From assembly GCA_035635555.1 (NCBI GenBank), contig DASQAT010000012.1:1-48522 (forward strand): a stretch of DNA of 48,522 bases. The letters are read 5' to 3'. A program made the translations under genes and the position numbers. The DNA is from Candidatus Dormiibacterota bacterium. Its GTDB lineage: Bacteria; Acidobacteriota; Polarisedimenticolia; Gp22-AA2. Positions 24,086 to 32,465 of the stretch are shown in pieces. Numbering within the stretch: position 1 is the stretch's first letter; each line of letters starts with the position of its first letter. The notes below the pieces were generated by a model, which searched no databases, had not been told where the DNA came from, and saw only the letters and a list, made by a program, of their open reading frames with translations.

Positions 24086-25789
24086 TCAGCCCTCCGTCCG
24101 CGGCGCCGGCGCGGTCCCGTGCTCCGCCGCGGGTGCCGTGCCGGCCGGGTCTTCCGTCCGGGCGGCGGCGACGGTCCGCCCGGCCCGCAGCGGCAGCACG
24201 ATCGAGAACGTGCTCCCCTTCCCCGGCTCGCTCGCGACTTCGATGCGTCCGCCGTGCACCTGGACGATGTGCCTGACGATCGACAGCCCCAGCCCGCTCC
24301 CCTTCACCTCGTGCACCAGGCCGGTGCCCACGCGGTGGAAGCGGTCGAAGATCTTCTCCTGCTCGCCGCGCGGTATGCCGATGCCGCGGTCGGAGACCGA
24401 CAGCACGATGGCGTCGCCCCGTCCCGCCAGCCGGACCGTGATCTCCTTCGAGTCGCCGGAGTACTTGACGGCGTTGTCGAGCAGGTTGTGCAGCGCCTGC
24501 GCCAGCGCATCCGAATCGATCGACATCGGCGGCAGCGGCCCGGCAAGCCCTTCGGCGGTGATGCGGAAGCCGCTGTGCTTCAGATGGGTCTCGAACGTGC
24601 GCAGCGTCGCCGCCACGACCTCGCGCAGGTCGGACTCCGCGAAACGGTACTCCTTCCGCCCCGACTCGATGCGCGAGAAGTCCAGGATGTTGTCGATGAG
24701 CCGCGACAGGCGGCGGCTCTCCGCCTCGATGTACTCCCCGTACTCCTGCACCTTCCCGGGGGCCTGCGCGCGCCCCAGCCGCAGCAGCTCCGCGAACACC
24801 CTTATCGACGCGAGCGGAGTGCGCAGCTCGTGCGACACGTTCGACACGAAGTCGGACTTCATCTCCGACAGGAGCATCGCCCGGTTCGCCGTGCGCAGCG
24901 CCAGCCCGATGCCCCCCATCAGGACGACGGCCAGGAGCACGGACAGCGTCACGTTGAACATGAAATTCGCGCTGGCCCACTGCTCGGGTGTCGATCCGGG
25001 GCTGTGCAGACTCATGGTCCAGTCGGTGAACACGAACGGAAAGCGGGAGGTCGCCGACTCCGCGTGGTCGGACTCCCCTGCCGTCGCCAGCACGGCCCGT
25101 CCCGAGGCGTCGCGCACCGTCACCGCCAGGTCGCCCATTCCCGTGCCCGGGAAGAACTCCGGCAGCGCCTTCTTGATGACCGCGGGCAGAAGCGTGTCCC
25201 GGAAGTAGGCCTCGTCCAGGATGAGACCGGCGATGCCGACCACGTGCGACGCGTCGTCCGTGATCGGATTGAAGATGATCCGGTACTCCGGGTTGCGCTC
25301 GTCCACCCGCAGCGCCTGCGAAGGCGCCACGCCCCCCCGGTAGCTCAGCACCTGGAGGGGGGTGCACGCCACGATGACCGCCAGCGCCTCGTCCGAGGCG
25401 GGAAAGGGGATGAGGCCTCCGCGCGCCGGCTCGTAGGCGTAGTAGTTCCCGAACCGATCCCGCGTGAAGTCGACGAGGAACAGGCGCCGCACCCCGTCGA
25501 CCGGCTTCTTCTTCCAGAAGAGGGCCACCTCGTCGAGACGCCCCTGCCTGAACAGCGACGCCGGGATGTTGAGCGCGCGCTCGGCCGCCGAGCGGTAGTG
25601 GAACTGCACCTCCGTGCCGACCGCCTCGAGGTAGTTCGTGTGGGCCGCCTTCTGCGCCAGCGCCGAGACCTGCTTCAGGCGGGCCAGCCAGACGAACTGC
25701 AGTCCCAGCATGACGAGGAGCGGCGCCAGGACGGCCAGGAAGCCGACCCAGAGTGTGTGCTTCTTGAGGAAGGTTGCGGGCGATCCCAT
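24086..25789 (-). CDS. membrane sensor histidine kinase
   Basis: A 567-residue kinase. A membrane helix at about residues 13-36, an extracytoplasmic sensor region (37-273) and a second helix (275-298) are followed by a DHp domain with the phospho-acceptor His320 in [14 protein letters not shown]. The HATPase domain has the N-box [14 protein letters not shown]1 [17 protein letters not shown] and G2 [13 protein letters not shown]. The tail is Ala/Pro-rich. The sensor region has no motif that names a signal. ATG 25789 begins just before the first membrane helix; the ORF extends 18 codons upstream without a membrane-like sequence. It is coupled to the response regulator. Confidence 0.93.
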   Translation of the reverse strand: MGSPATFLKKHTLWVGFLAVLAPLLVMLGLQFVWLARLKQVSALAQKAAHTNYLEAVGTEVQFHYRSAAERALNIPASLFRQGRLDEVALFWKKKPVDGVRRLFLVDFTRDRFGNYYAYEPARGGLIPFPASDEALAVIVACTPLQVLSYRGGVAPSQALRVDERNPEYRIIFNPITDDASHVVGIAGLILDEAYFRDTLLPAVIKKALPEFFPGTGMGDLAVTVRDASGRAVLATAGESDHAESATSRFPFVFTDWTMSLHSPGSTPEQWASANFMFNVTLSVLLAVVLMGGIGLALRTANRAMLLSEMKSDFVSNVSHELRTPLASIRVFAELLRLGRAQAPGKVQEYGEYIEAESRRLSRLIDNILDFSRIESGRKEYRFAESDLREVVAATLRTFETHLKHSGFRITAEGLAGPLPPMSIDSDALAQALHNLLDNAVKYSGDSKEITVRLAGRGDAIVLSVSDRGIGIPRGEQEKIFDRFHRVGTGLVHEVKGSGLGLSIVRHIVQVHGGRIEVASEPGKGSTFSIVLPLRAGRTVAAARTEDPAGTAPAAEHGTAPAPRTEG

Positions 25790-26114
25790 CTCCGCCTGTC
25801 CGGCAGAGCCCACTATACCCCGCCGGTCGGCCCGCAGGAGCACCGGGAGGAGGCGTTTACAATTGTTGACATTCGAGACATCCTTTTACCTCGACCTTGG
25901 CGACATTTACAGCCGTTCCCCGTACACTTCCGCGCGGTTGAGTCCTTGGAAGGGTGAAACAATGGACTGCCCAGGCCTTCGGTGGACAAGGTTACGATCG
26001 AGCGGTTCCCCCACTACGAATCCCACCGAGTACAGCAGTCGGCGACCATCGATCGCGGGGCAGTCCAGTTTCCCCTTCCGGAAGGTTTCCCCCTTTCCCA
26101 TGGAGGTCCGTCCC
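25790..26114 (+). other. 325-bp divergent spacer with possible structured leader
   Basis: This is the upstream region of the PDZ gene (plus) and the kinase gene (minus). It holds a TTGACA at 25866-25871 preceded by the palindrome ACAATTGT, but no good -10 at 17 nt. A minus-strand TATAGT lies at 25812-25817. A 10-bp long-range inverted repeat, TGGACTGCCC (25963-25972) with GGGCAGTCCA (26058-26067), and the 12-bp palindrome CCTTCCGGAAGG (26074-26085) could fold the leader. Small reading frames here show no protein-like features. GGAGG at 26102-26106 serves the PDZ gene. Confidence 0.4.
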
Positions 26115-26588
26115 ATGCACCGTCATATCTGGCTGATTCTCGTCGCGGTAGCGATGATCGCCATCCTGCCGGCGTTCGCAGGTGACCACGGCAAGTGCAC
26201 GATGAGCACGCAGGACTGCCTGGATCACATGGCCGCCAGCATGAAGAGCAGCGGCTGGGTCGGCGTCGAGCTCGACACCGACAAGGCCGAAGGGTACGCG
26301 GTCACCAAGGTCATCCCCGGCAGCCCGGCCGAGGCGGCGGGTATCGAGGCCGGCGACATCCTGGTGGCACTCAACGGGGTCGCGTTCAAGAAGGAGAACG
26401 ACGACGCCTTGATGAAGGCGCGCAAGGACTGGAAGCCGGGACAGAACGTGTCCTACACCGTCAAGCGCAACGGCAGCGAGCGGCAGGTCTCGTTGACCCT
26501 CGCCTCCTGGCCCGCCGACGTCATCGCGCGGTCGATCGGCCAGCACATGCTCGAGCACGCGAGCGCCGAGGTCGCCTCGACGAAATAG
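26115..26588 (+). CDS. small exported PDZ-domain protein
   Basis: A 157-residue protein: signal peptide (residues 1-23, ending PAFAG), a short segment with two cysteines (CTMSTQDCLDHM), then a single PDZ domain (about 45-130) with WVGVELD, GSPAEAAGIEAGDILVALNG and the closing strand VSYTVKRNG. The tail is about 25 residues. No protease domain is present, so it is probably an adaptor or binding protein in the periplasm. ATG 26115 has GGAGG 8 nt upstream. A strong terminator follows, so it is a single-gene unit. The PDZ fold resembles those of HtrA-like and C-terminal-processing proteases. Confidence 0.85.
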   Translation: MHRHIWLILVAVAMIAILPAFAGDHGKCTMSTQDCLDHMAASMKSSGWVGVELDTDKAEGYAVTKVIPGSPAEAAGIEAGDILVALNGVAFKKENDDALMKARKDWKPGQNVSYTVKRNGSERQVSLTLASWPADVIARSIGQHMLEHASAEVASTK

Positions 26589-26626
26589 GTTCCCGCGAAC
26601 GGTTTTTTGGTACCCCGGCAGGGGGT

Positions 26627-26661
26627 GGGGCCGGCGGATCGTCCGCCGGCCCTCTTTTTTT
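26627..26661 (+). terminator. rho-independent terminator after the PDZ gene
   Basis: The stem GGCCGGCGGA (26629-26638) pairs with TCCGCCGGCC (26642-26651) around a TCG loop; one more G-C pair extends it, and a T-rich tail (26653-26661) follows. This is the clearest intrinsic terminator in the window. Confidence 0.9.
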
Positions 26662-26706
26662 GCCGGGAGCCGATCGCGTTATGATCCCCTCCCCAGGAGG
26701 CTCCTC

Positions 26707-27834
26707 ATGAAACTCGAGACGCTGATGGTGCACGCCGGGGCGGAGCGCGATCCCGCGACCGGGTCGCTGGCACCGCCCATCCACCTGTCGACGACCTTCG
26801 AGCACGGCCCCGGCGGCGAGCGGCCGCACGGCCTGATCTACATCCGCGACGGCAACCCGACCGAGGCGCGGCTCGAGCCGGCGCTCGCCGCCGCCGAGGG
26901 GGGCGGCTCGGGGCTCGTCTTCGCCTCGGGTGTCGCGGCCGGCGCCGCCCTTCTGCAGGCGCTGCCGCCGGAGTCCCACGTCCTCTTCCCGGAGGACATC
27001 TATTTCGTCTTCCGCGTCATGGCCTCCCAGTACCTGCCGCGCTGGGGGCTGACACACACGTTTGTGGACATGCAGAATCTCGACGCGGTGCGCGCGGCGA
27101 TCCGTCCCGGGACGCGCGCCGTCTGGACCGAGTCGCCGTCCAATCCCCTCATGCGCGTCACCGATCTCGCCGGCATCGCGGCGATCGCGCGGGACGCGGG
27201 CGCCCTCCTGGTCTGCGACAACACGTTCGCGACGCCGGTCCTGCAGCGGCCGCTGGAGCTGGGCGCGGACGTCGTCCTGCACTCGACGACCAAGTATCTC
27301 GGAGGCCACTCCGACGTGCAGGGCGGTGCCTTGATCTTCGCCGCGAAGCACGCTCCTCTGGCCGAGAAGACGCACTCCGTCCGCACGGTCACCGGCGGCG
27401 TGGCCTCGCCCTTCAACTCGTGGCTGGTCCTGCGCGGTCTGCGATCGCTTCCGTGCCGGATGGAGCGGCACGCCTCGAACGCCCTGGCGCTGGCGCGGGC
27501 CCTGCAGAACCACCCTTCGATCGAGACGGTCCATTACCCGGGTCTCGCGGACGACCCCGGGCACGAGGTGGCGCGCCGCCAGATGAAGGCGTTCGGCGGG
27601 ATGCTGTCGATCCGGGTGAAGGGGGGTCGCGAGCGGGCCGTCGCGGTCGCCGCGCGTGTCCGGCTGTTCACCAACGCGACGAGTCTGGGCGGAACCGAGA
27701 GCCTGATCGAGCACCGCGCCTCGTCCGAGGGCCCCGCCACGACGACGCCGCAGAACCTGCTGCGGATCTCCGCCGGCCTGGAGCATCCGGACGACCTGGT
27801 CGCTGACCTGGAGCAGGCGCTGGCGGGGGGGTGA
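26707..27834 (+). CDS. trans-sulfuration PLP enzyme (cystathionine synthase/lyase family)
   Basis: A 375-residue Cys/Met-metabolism PLP enzyme. Lys196 in LHSTTKYLGGHSDVQGG is the PLP-binding lysine. Other marks are the N-terminal ETLMVHAGAERD, IYIRDGNPTEARLEPALAAAE, FASGVAAGAALL and the late SLGGTESLIEHRASS, which contacts the substrate carboxylate. The family includes cystathionine gamma-synthase, beta- or gamma-lyase, methionine gamma-lyase and O-acetylhomoserine sulfhydrylase; these cannot be told apart by eye. The usual Tyr in the Y-x-R-x-x-N-P-T motif is conserved in form (YIRDGNPT). AGGAGG lies 6 nt before the ATG, and TATGAT at 26680-26685 is a candidate -10. Confidence 0.9.
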   Translation: MKLETLMVHAGAERDPATGSLAPPIHLSTTFEHGPGGERPHGLIYIRDGNPTEARLEPALAAAEGGGSGLVFASGVAAGAALLQALPPESHVLFPEDIYFVFRVMASQYLPRWGLTHTFVDMQNLDAVRAAIRPGTRAVWTESPSNPLMRVTDLAGIAAIARDAGALLVCDNTFATPVLQRPLELGADVVLHSTTKYLGGHSDVQGGALIFAAKHAPLAEKTHSVRTVTGGVASPFNSWLVLRGLRSLPCRMERHASNALALARALQNHPSIETVHYPGLADDPGHEVARRQMKAFGGMLSIRVKGGRERAVAVAARVRLFTNATSLGGTESLIEHRASSEGPATTTPQNLLRISAGLEHPDDLVADLEQALAGG

Positions 27835-27957
27835 GGGGGGGCGCGCATGGGTCTGTCGCGCGACCGCGGATTCGCGCTAAGATACGCCCGCCTCGAAGGC
27901 TCCAGACCCGCGGACTCTCGGGACGGCGCAGTGAACCCCATTGTTGGAGCGGCTCTC

Positions 27958-28644
27958 ATGAAGAAGCCCCTCGTCCTGGCTGTTGTCCTGTCCATCGCGG
28001 GTCTCGCGTGCGGCGCGAAAGCGCAGACCGCCGCGGTGGATCTCAAGACGGACGATCAGAAGACCCTGTACGCGCTCGGATTGGTGATGAGCGACAACCT
28101 GGCGACGTTCAACCTGAGCGACAGCGAGCTCGATCTCGTCAAGGCCGGGCTCACCGACGGGGTGCTCAAGCACACGCGTCAGGTGGATTTGGCGGTGTAC
28201 GGGCCGAAGCTGGGCGCGATGGCCCAGGCGCGCGCCAGCGCCGGCGCCGTCACGGAGAAGGCCGCCGGCTCCGAGTTCCTGTCGAAGGCGGCCCTCGAGA
28301 AGGGGGCCGTGAAGACGGCGGCCGGGTTCGTCTATCAGGAGGTCGTCGCCGGCAAGGGGGCGGTTCCCGCCTCCACCGACACCGTGAAGGTGCACTACAA
28401 GGGCACGCTCACGGACGGCACGGTCTTCGACTCCTCGATCGATCGGGGCCAGCCGGCGGTGTTCCCGCTGAACCAGGTGATCCCGTGCTGGTCGCAGGGA
28501 GTGGCGATGATGAAGGTGGGCGGCAAGGCGCGCCTCGTCTGCCCGCCCGAGCTGGCCTACGGGGACCGCGGCGCGCCGCCGAAGATCAAGCCGGGCTCGA
28601 CGCTGGTGTTCGAGGTGGAGCTCCTCGACATCGTGAAGAAGTAG
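27958..28644 (+). CDS. exported FKBP-type peptidyl-prolyl isomerase
   Basis: A 228-residue FKBP of the Mip/FkpA layout. It has a signal peptide (1-22), a helical N-terminal dimerisation domain (about 28-115), and the FKBP domain (about 125-226) with VKVHYKGTLTDGTVFDSS, FPLNQVIPCWSQGVAMMKVG and PPELAYGDRG, ending LVFEVELLDI. It should fold exported proteins in the periplasm. ATG 27958 begins the signal peptide; the frame stays open 37 codons further, but that part is not signal-like. It is the second exported proline isomerase in the window, after the parvulin at 4099-4614. Its end shares a hairpin with the convergent peptidase gene. Confidence 0.93.
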   Translation: MKKPLVLAVVLSIAGLACGAKAQTAAVDLKTDDQKTLYALGLVMSDNLATFNLSDSELDLVKAGLTDGVLKHTRQVDLAVYGPKLGAMAQARASAGAVTEKAAGSEFLSKAALEKGAVKTAAGFVYQEVVAGKGAVPASTDTVKVHYKGTLTDGTVFDSSIDRGQPAVFPLNQVIPCWSQGVAMMKVGGKARLVCPPELAYGDRGAPPKIKPGSTLVFEVELLDIVKK

Positions 28645-28659
28645 CCTCCTTCAGGAGGC
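28644..28659. terminator. hairpin spanning both stop codons of convergent genes
   Basis: GCCTCC-TTCA-GGAGGC forms a 6-bp stem with a tetraloop. It begins at the last base of the FKBP stop and covers the stop of the convergent peptidase gene. There is no T-run; it is a candidate two-way terminator or RNA end-protection hairpin. Confidence 0.35.
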
Positions 28660-30327
28660 GGGCCGCGCCCGCGCCATGTCGTCGAGGAGCGCGCGCGGCG
28701 AGATCGGCCGGCCCAGGAATTCCTCGATGACCTGCCGGGACGGGCGCTCCAGGCCGAAACGGTACAGACGCCCCGACATCCACGCGTACCAGGCCGGGTC
28801 TCCCTCCGCGTACGGGCCGTGCAGCTCCTTGACGCGCGCCCGCAGGTCGGCCACCAGGATCGCCCCGATCGCGTAGTTGAGCATGTAGCCGGGCAGATTG
28901 ATGAGCTGGCCGCGCAGCGCCCACCAGGACAGCTCGGGGTGGGGCCGGATGCGGAAGTAGCGCTCGGTGATCTCCGTCCAGACCCGGTTCGGATCGGCCT
29001 CCGGCGTTCTGTGCATGCGGATCTCGAACAGGGCCCAGGCCGTGTCCATGACGATCCCCGAATATTTGGAGCCGATCGAGTCGGGCAGCGGCACCTCGGT
29101 CCCGAGGTAGCGGCGCTGCCACTCCGGCTCGAACATCTCGAGCGCCGCGACGTCGGCGATCGCCTCGGTGAACAGATCGCTGTCCGGCCATTCCATGAAC
29201 GCCGGCCGGGTGCGGATGGCGGCGATGTGCACCGCGTGGCCCGACTCGTGCAGGAGCTCGTTGAGATTGTCCACGCTCCCGACCTTGTAGGACGCGAACA
29301 CCCACGGCTCCCCCGGGACCCAGGCCCCGTCCACGAGACGCGGCCGCGCCCCGAACGTGGTGAACGCCACCGGGTCCTTGCCGTCCCGCGGCTCCAGATC
29401 GTAGTGGACCCCGAGTGCTGTGATGTCGGCCCCCAGGTCCTTGTAGAACCTGTCGTTGACGGCCCGCAGGCTCTCGAGAGGGATGGCGGCGCGCAGGGCG
29501 CGGCTCGCCTTCCCCGCGCGGTACGCGAAGTCCCACGGCTCGATCGCCCCATCGGGCGAGATGCGACGCCAGGTCTCGAGGACGGAGGTGAGCCACGTCT
29601 CGACGGCGCCCGCGGCGATCCCGAGGTCCGCGGCGCCGGCCTCGATCGACGACTTGTCGGAAAGGAGCCGCGCGGCGGTCAGACGCACGAGCTGCCGGTA
29701 CGGGCTCGTCGCCGGATTGTCGTCGCCGTTGATCGAGGTCCAGACCGGTCCGAAGGCGAGGAAGAGGCGCCGGCGGCGCGCCGCGTCGTCCGTGACCGGC
29801 AGGAGGCTGAAGACGGTCAGGCGATCGAGGGTCGTCCCCTCGAACGGCAAGGCGTGCGCCGCCCTGCCGAAACAGGCGTACATCCTCTCGCCGAGAAGGC
29901 GCGTGCCGTCCCGGCTGCGCGCCAGCGCCGCGGCATCGTAGTCGCAGTCGATCGCCCCGGGCGGTCCCGGTGCGGCCGCGGGCTCGTCCTCCTCGCGCAG
30001 ATCCTTCGCAAGCGTGCGTCTCATCACGTCGAGCGCACGGCCGTCCTCGTCCCCGGTCATTCCGATCCGGTCCGAAGGAAGTGCCGCAGCCAGCCTGGCC
30101 CGGGCGGCGCGGTACTGCGCCAGGAGATCGCTCAGCGCGACGCCACGCGGCGAGGTCTGCGCGCCGCGCGCCCGCGTCACATCGATCTGGTCCTTGAGCC
30201 AGCGCGTCTCCTGGTAGGCGGCCTCGGCGGCCGCCAGCGGGGCGGGCGGCTTCCGGACGCAGGCCGCAAGGAGGACGGCGGCCAGGGCCGCGGGCACAAG
30301 AGACCAGTGTGTCCGGATGCCCGTCAC
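28651..30327 (-). CDS. lipoprotein gluzincin oligopeptidase (M2/M3-like)
   Basis: A 558-residue metallopeptidase. The signal ends in a lipobox (VLLAAC, Cys23), so it is membrane-anchored. The zinc motif is His360-Glu361 and His364 in NELLHESGHAVH, with Glu388 in DLFTEAIADVAALEMF as third ligand, 24 residues after His364; this spacing fits the M2 (ACE-like) and M3 oligopeptidase families. The long helical N-terminal half is also typical. The C-terminal part carries the substrate-facing YMLNYAIGAILVADLR. The start is GTG 30327, overlapping the stop of the receiver-ATPase gene as GTGA. It probably trims short peptides in the periplasm. The M2 or M3 assignment needs a profile search. Confidence 0.82.
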   Translation of the reverse strand: MTGIRTHWSLVPAALAAVLLAACVRKPPAPLAAAEAAYQETRWLKDQIDVTRARGAQTSPRGVALSDLLAQYRAARARLAAALPSDRIGMTGDEDGRALDVMRRTLAKDLREEDEPAAAPGPPGAIDCDYDAAALARSRDGTRLLGERMYACFGRAAHALPFEGTTLDRLTVFSLLPVTDDAARRRRLFLAFGPVWTSINGDDNPATSPYRQLVRLTAARLLSDKSSIEAGAADLGIAAGAVETWLTSVLETWRRISPDGAIEPWDFAYRAGKASRALRAAIPLESLRAVNDRFYKDLGADITALGVHYDLEPRDGKDPVAFTTFGARPRLVDGAWVPGEPWVFASYKVGSVDNLNELLHESGHAVHIAAIRTRPAFMEWPDSDLFTEAIADVAALEMFEPEWQRRYLGTEVPLPDSIGSKYSGIVMDTAWALFEIRMHRTPEADPNRVWTEITERYFRIRPHPELSWWALRGQLINLPGYMLNYAIGAILVADLRARVKELHGPYAEGDPAWYAWMSGRLYRFGLERPSRQVIEEFLGRPISPRALLDDMARARPAS

Positions 30328-31340
30328 TCAGAGTCGTCGGCCTGAGGCCAGCGGCTCGGGCGGCTCGAGGGATGAACCGGAAGGGTGAAGAAGAACGCGG
30401 CTCCGCCGCCCGGAGCGGACTCGACCCAGATCCGCCCGCCCAGACGATCGACGATGCGCTCGCAGATCGCCAGATCGCGGCCGGCTCCCGGGCGCCCGTC
30501 GCCGCCGGCGACGAGGCCCCGGTCGGTGACGGAGATGAGCCAGTCGCTCCCGGAGCGTCGGGCGGCGATCTCGATCCAGGTCGTGCTCCCGACGCGGTGC
30601 TCGAGGGCGTGGCCGATGAGGTTCTCGAACAGCCGGACCAGCGGAACATGCTCCGCCGCGACCATCGGCATGTCCCCGCGCACGATCTCGGTTTCGGAAA
30701 GCCGGATCACCGCGCGCAGGTTCGCCAGAGCCTGATCGAGGGCCGCCCCGGCGCTCGCACCCAGGGGACCGCGCGCGCGCTCCACTTCCCGGTCCACCAT
30801 GACGATGCCGCCCGAGCCGCCGAGGACCATCCCGACGTCGGAGGAGAGCTGTCGCCGCGACGAGGCGGGTTCCGGCGGGGCACCCGCCGCCAGGTTCGCG
30901 AACAGGGCGCCCGTGAACGGCCCGGGACCCGCCGGGGCGCACCGTCCCGCCGCGGTCATGTACCTGACGATGGAATCCACCACCGCGCCGAAGTCAGCCA
31001 GGGGCTTCACGAAATAGGCCGCCGCCTGCAGCTCGTAGGCGCGGGCGACCTCCCCCGGTCTGCGGGAGCCGCTGAGCACGATCACGGGGATGCCGCGCAG
31101 ATCCGGGTCGGTCTTGAGGTCGCCGAGGATCTCGAGACCGCTCCGGCGCGGCAGGTTCAGGTCCAGCAGGATGTAATCGGGACGCGCGGGACCGGCGCTC
31201 CTCGCCTGCGTCTGGAGAAATTCCAGCGCCCTTTCTCCGTCGCTGGTCACGGACAGCTCGATCGACGCCGGCAGAGTTGCCAGCGCCATCTTGAAGAGGG
31301 TGACGTCCGTGGCGTTGTCCTCGACCAGCAACGTCTTCAT
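30324..31340 (-). CDS. receiver domain fused to a degenerate histidine-kinase ATPase domain
   Basis: A 338-residue protein. Residues 1-128 are a complete receiver domain of the Rcp1 type: LLVEDNATDV, phospho-acceptor Asp60 in YILLDLNLPRRSG, and Lys112 in YFVKPLAD. Residues about 195-324 are a kinase-type ATPase domain that aligns with phytochrome-like kinases (ALDQALANLRAVI, then VPLVRLFENLIGHALEHR). No phospho-acceptor His motif precedes it. The N-box has His244 where the second Asn is expected, and the G1 box reads VTDRGLV instead of D-x-G-x-G. It is therefore probably not an active autokinase. ATG 31340 begins directly at the receiver; an ATG 14 codons upstream also exists. It is coupled to the peptidase gene by a GTGA overlap. 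Confidence 0.8.
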   Translation of the reverse strand: MKTLLVEDNATDVTLFKMALATLPASIELSVTSDGERALEFLQTQARSAGPARPDYILLDLNLPRRSGLEILGDLKTDPDLRGIPVIVLSGSRRPGEVARAYELQAAAYFVKPLADFGAVVDSIVRYMTAAGRCAPAGPGPFTGALFANLAAGAPPEPASSRRQLSSDVGMVLGGSGGIVMVDREVERARGPLGASAGAALDQALANLRAVIRLSETEIVRGDMPMVAAEHVPLVRLFENLIGHALEHRVGSTTWIEIAARRSGSDWLISVTDRGLVAGGDGRPGAGRDLAICERIVDRLGGRIWVESAPGGGAAFFFTLPVHPSSRPSRWPQADDSE

Positions 31341-31486
31341 GCGCTCACCGTGCCCGGTCGACTCAGGGGCGGAGGGTTGCATCGTCAGTCCTGGATGTTT
31401 GGCGCCGGGAGTCTAGCCAGCGGGCCGATCCGAGTCAAGCGGATCCAAGTCCCCGGGCGGCCATTGTACCCTGCCCCCCGGGGCTG

Positions 31487-31492
31487 TATCAT
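31487..31492 (+). promoter_or_regulatory. candidate -10 box for the ABC exporter genes
   Basis: TATCAT lies 10 nt before the ATG at 31503, preceded by TG (extended -10). The transcript would start a few nt before the ATG, with no room for a ribosome-binding site. Confidence 0.45.
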
Positions 31493-31502
31493 CCTTGGCC
31501 TC

Positions 31503-32465
31503 ATGGACATCGTCATCCGCTGCCGCGATCTGCGCAAGGTGTACGACGGGAAGCCTCCCGTCGAGGCGCTGCGCGGTCTCGACCTGGAGGTGGGGGCCGG
31601 CGAGTGCTTCGGCATCCTCGGTCCGAACGGCGCCGGCAAGACGACGACGGTCGAGATCCTCGAGGGGATCCTGGCGGCCTCGAGCGGCGACGTGGAGGTC
31701 CTGGGGCTGCGCTGGGGGCGGAGCAACCGGACGCTGCGCGAGCGGATCGGCGTGTCGCTCCAGGAGACGCGGCTCGCCGACAAGCTGACCGTCGAGGAGA
31801 CGGTGGAGCTGTTCGCCTCGTTCTACAGGAAGGGGCGGCCCGCCGAAGAGGTGATGGCGGAGGTCGGGCTGACGGAGAAGCGCTCGTCCTGGGTCGTCAA
31901 GCTGTCCGGCGGGCAGAGGCAGCGGCTCGCGGTCGCCTGTGCGCTCACCGGCGACCCGGATCTGCTGTTCCTGGACGAGCCGACGACCGGTCTCGACCCG
32001 CAGTCGCGCCGCCAGATCTGGGACATCGTCCGCGACCTGCGCCGTCGCGGCCGGACCATCCTGCTCACGACGCATTACATGGACGAGGCCGAGCGGCTGT
32101 GCGACCGGCTCGCGGTCGTGGACCACGGCCGGGTGATCGCCCTCGGCACGCCCGCCGGGCTGATCGCGTCGCTCAAGGGGGAGCATGTCGTCGAGTTCGC
32201 CGTGAACGGAGACGGTGTCGGGTCCGGGCACCCGGAGCCGGGCCGCCTGGACCCGCAGACCCTGCTCGCCCTCCCGTCGGTCAAGTCCGTGCGGGCGGAG
32301 TCGGACGGCATCCTCCTGACCGTCGACGAGCCGCACGTCGCCATCCCGGCGCTCCTCGAGGGACTCAAGAGCGGCGGGCATGCCCTGTCGCGCCTCACGA
32401 CCCGCCACGCCAGCCTCGAGGACGTCTTCGTCGCGCTCACCGGCAGGCACTTGCGCGATGAGTAG
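31503..32465 (+). CDS. ABC-2 type transporter ATP-binding protein
   Basis: A 320-residue ABC ATPase. The Walker A motif is GPNGAGKT (residues 40-47), the Q-loop lies in VSLQETRL, the signature in KLSGGQRQRLAVACAL, Walker B in LLFLDEPTTGLDP and the switch His in LLTTHYMDEAE. The roughly 100-residue C-terminal extension (VVEFAVNGD, SVKSVRAESDG and so on) is typical of the DrrA/CcmA-like exporter ATPases. It overlaps the permease gene by 8 bp and together they form a two-gene exporter. The cargo is unknown; drug or lipid export are common in this family. Confidence 0.94.
   Translation: MDIVIRCRDLRKVYDGKPPVEALRGLDLEVGAGECFGILGPNGAGKTTTVEILEGILAASSGDVEVLGLRWGRSNRTLRERIGVSLQETRLADKLTVEETVELFASFYRKGRPAEEVMAEVGLTEKRSSWVVKLSGGQRQRLAVACALTGDPDLLFLDEPTTGLDPQSRRQIWDIVRDLRRRGRTILLTTHYMDEAERLCDRLAVVDHGRVIALGTPAGLIASLKGEHVVEFAVNGDGVGSGHPEPGRLDPQTLLALPSVKSVRAESDGILLTVDEPHVAIPALLEGLKSGGHALSRLTTRHASLEDVFVALTGRHLRDE

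Noticed and set aside
27847-27957. An N-terminal extension of the FKBP gene
   Set aside because: The ATG at 27958 begins a clean signal peptide, while the extension would bury it behind 37 charged residues.
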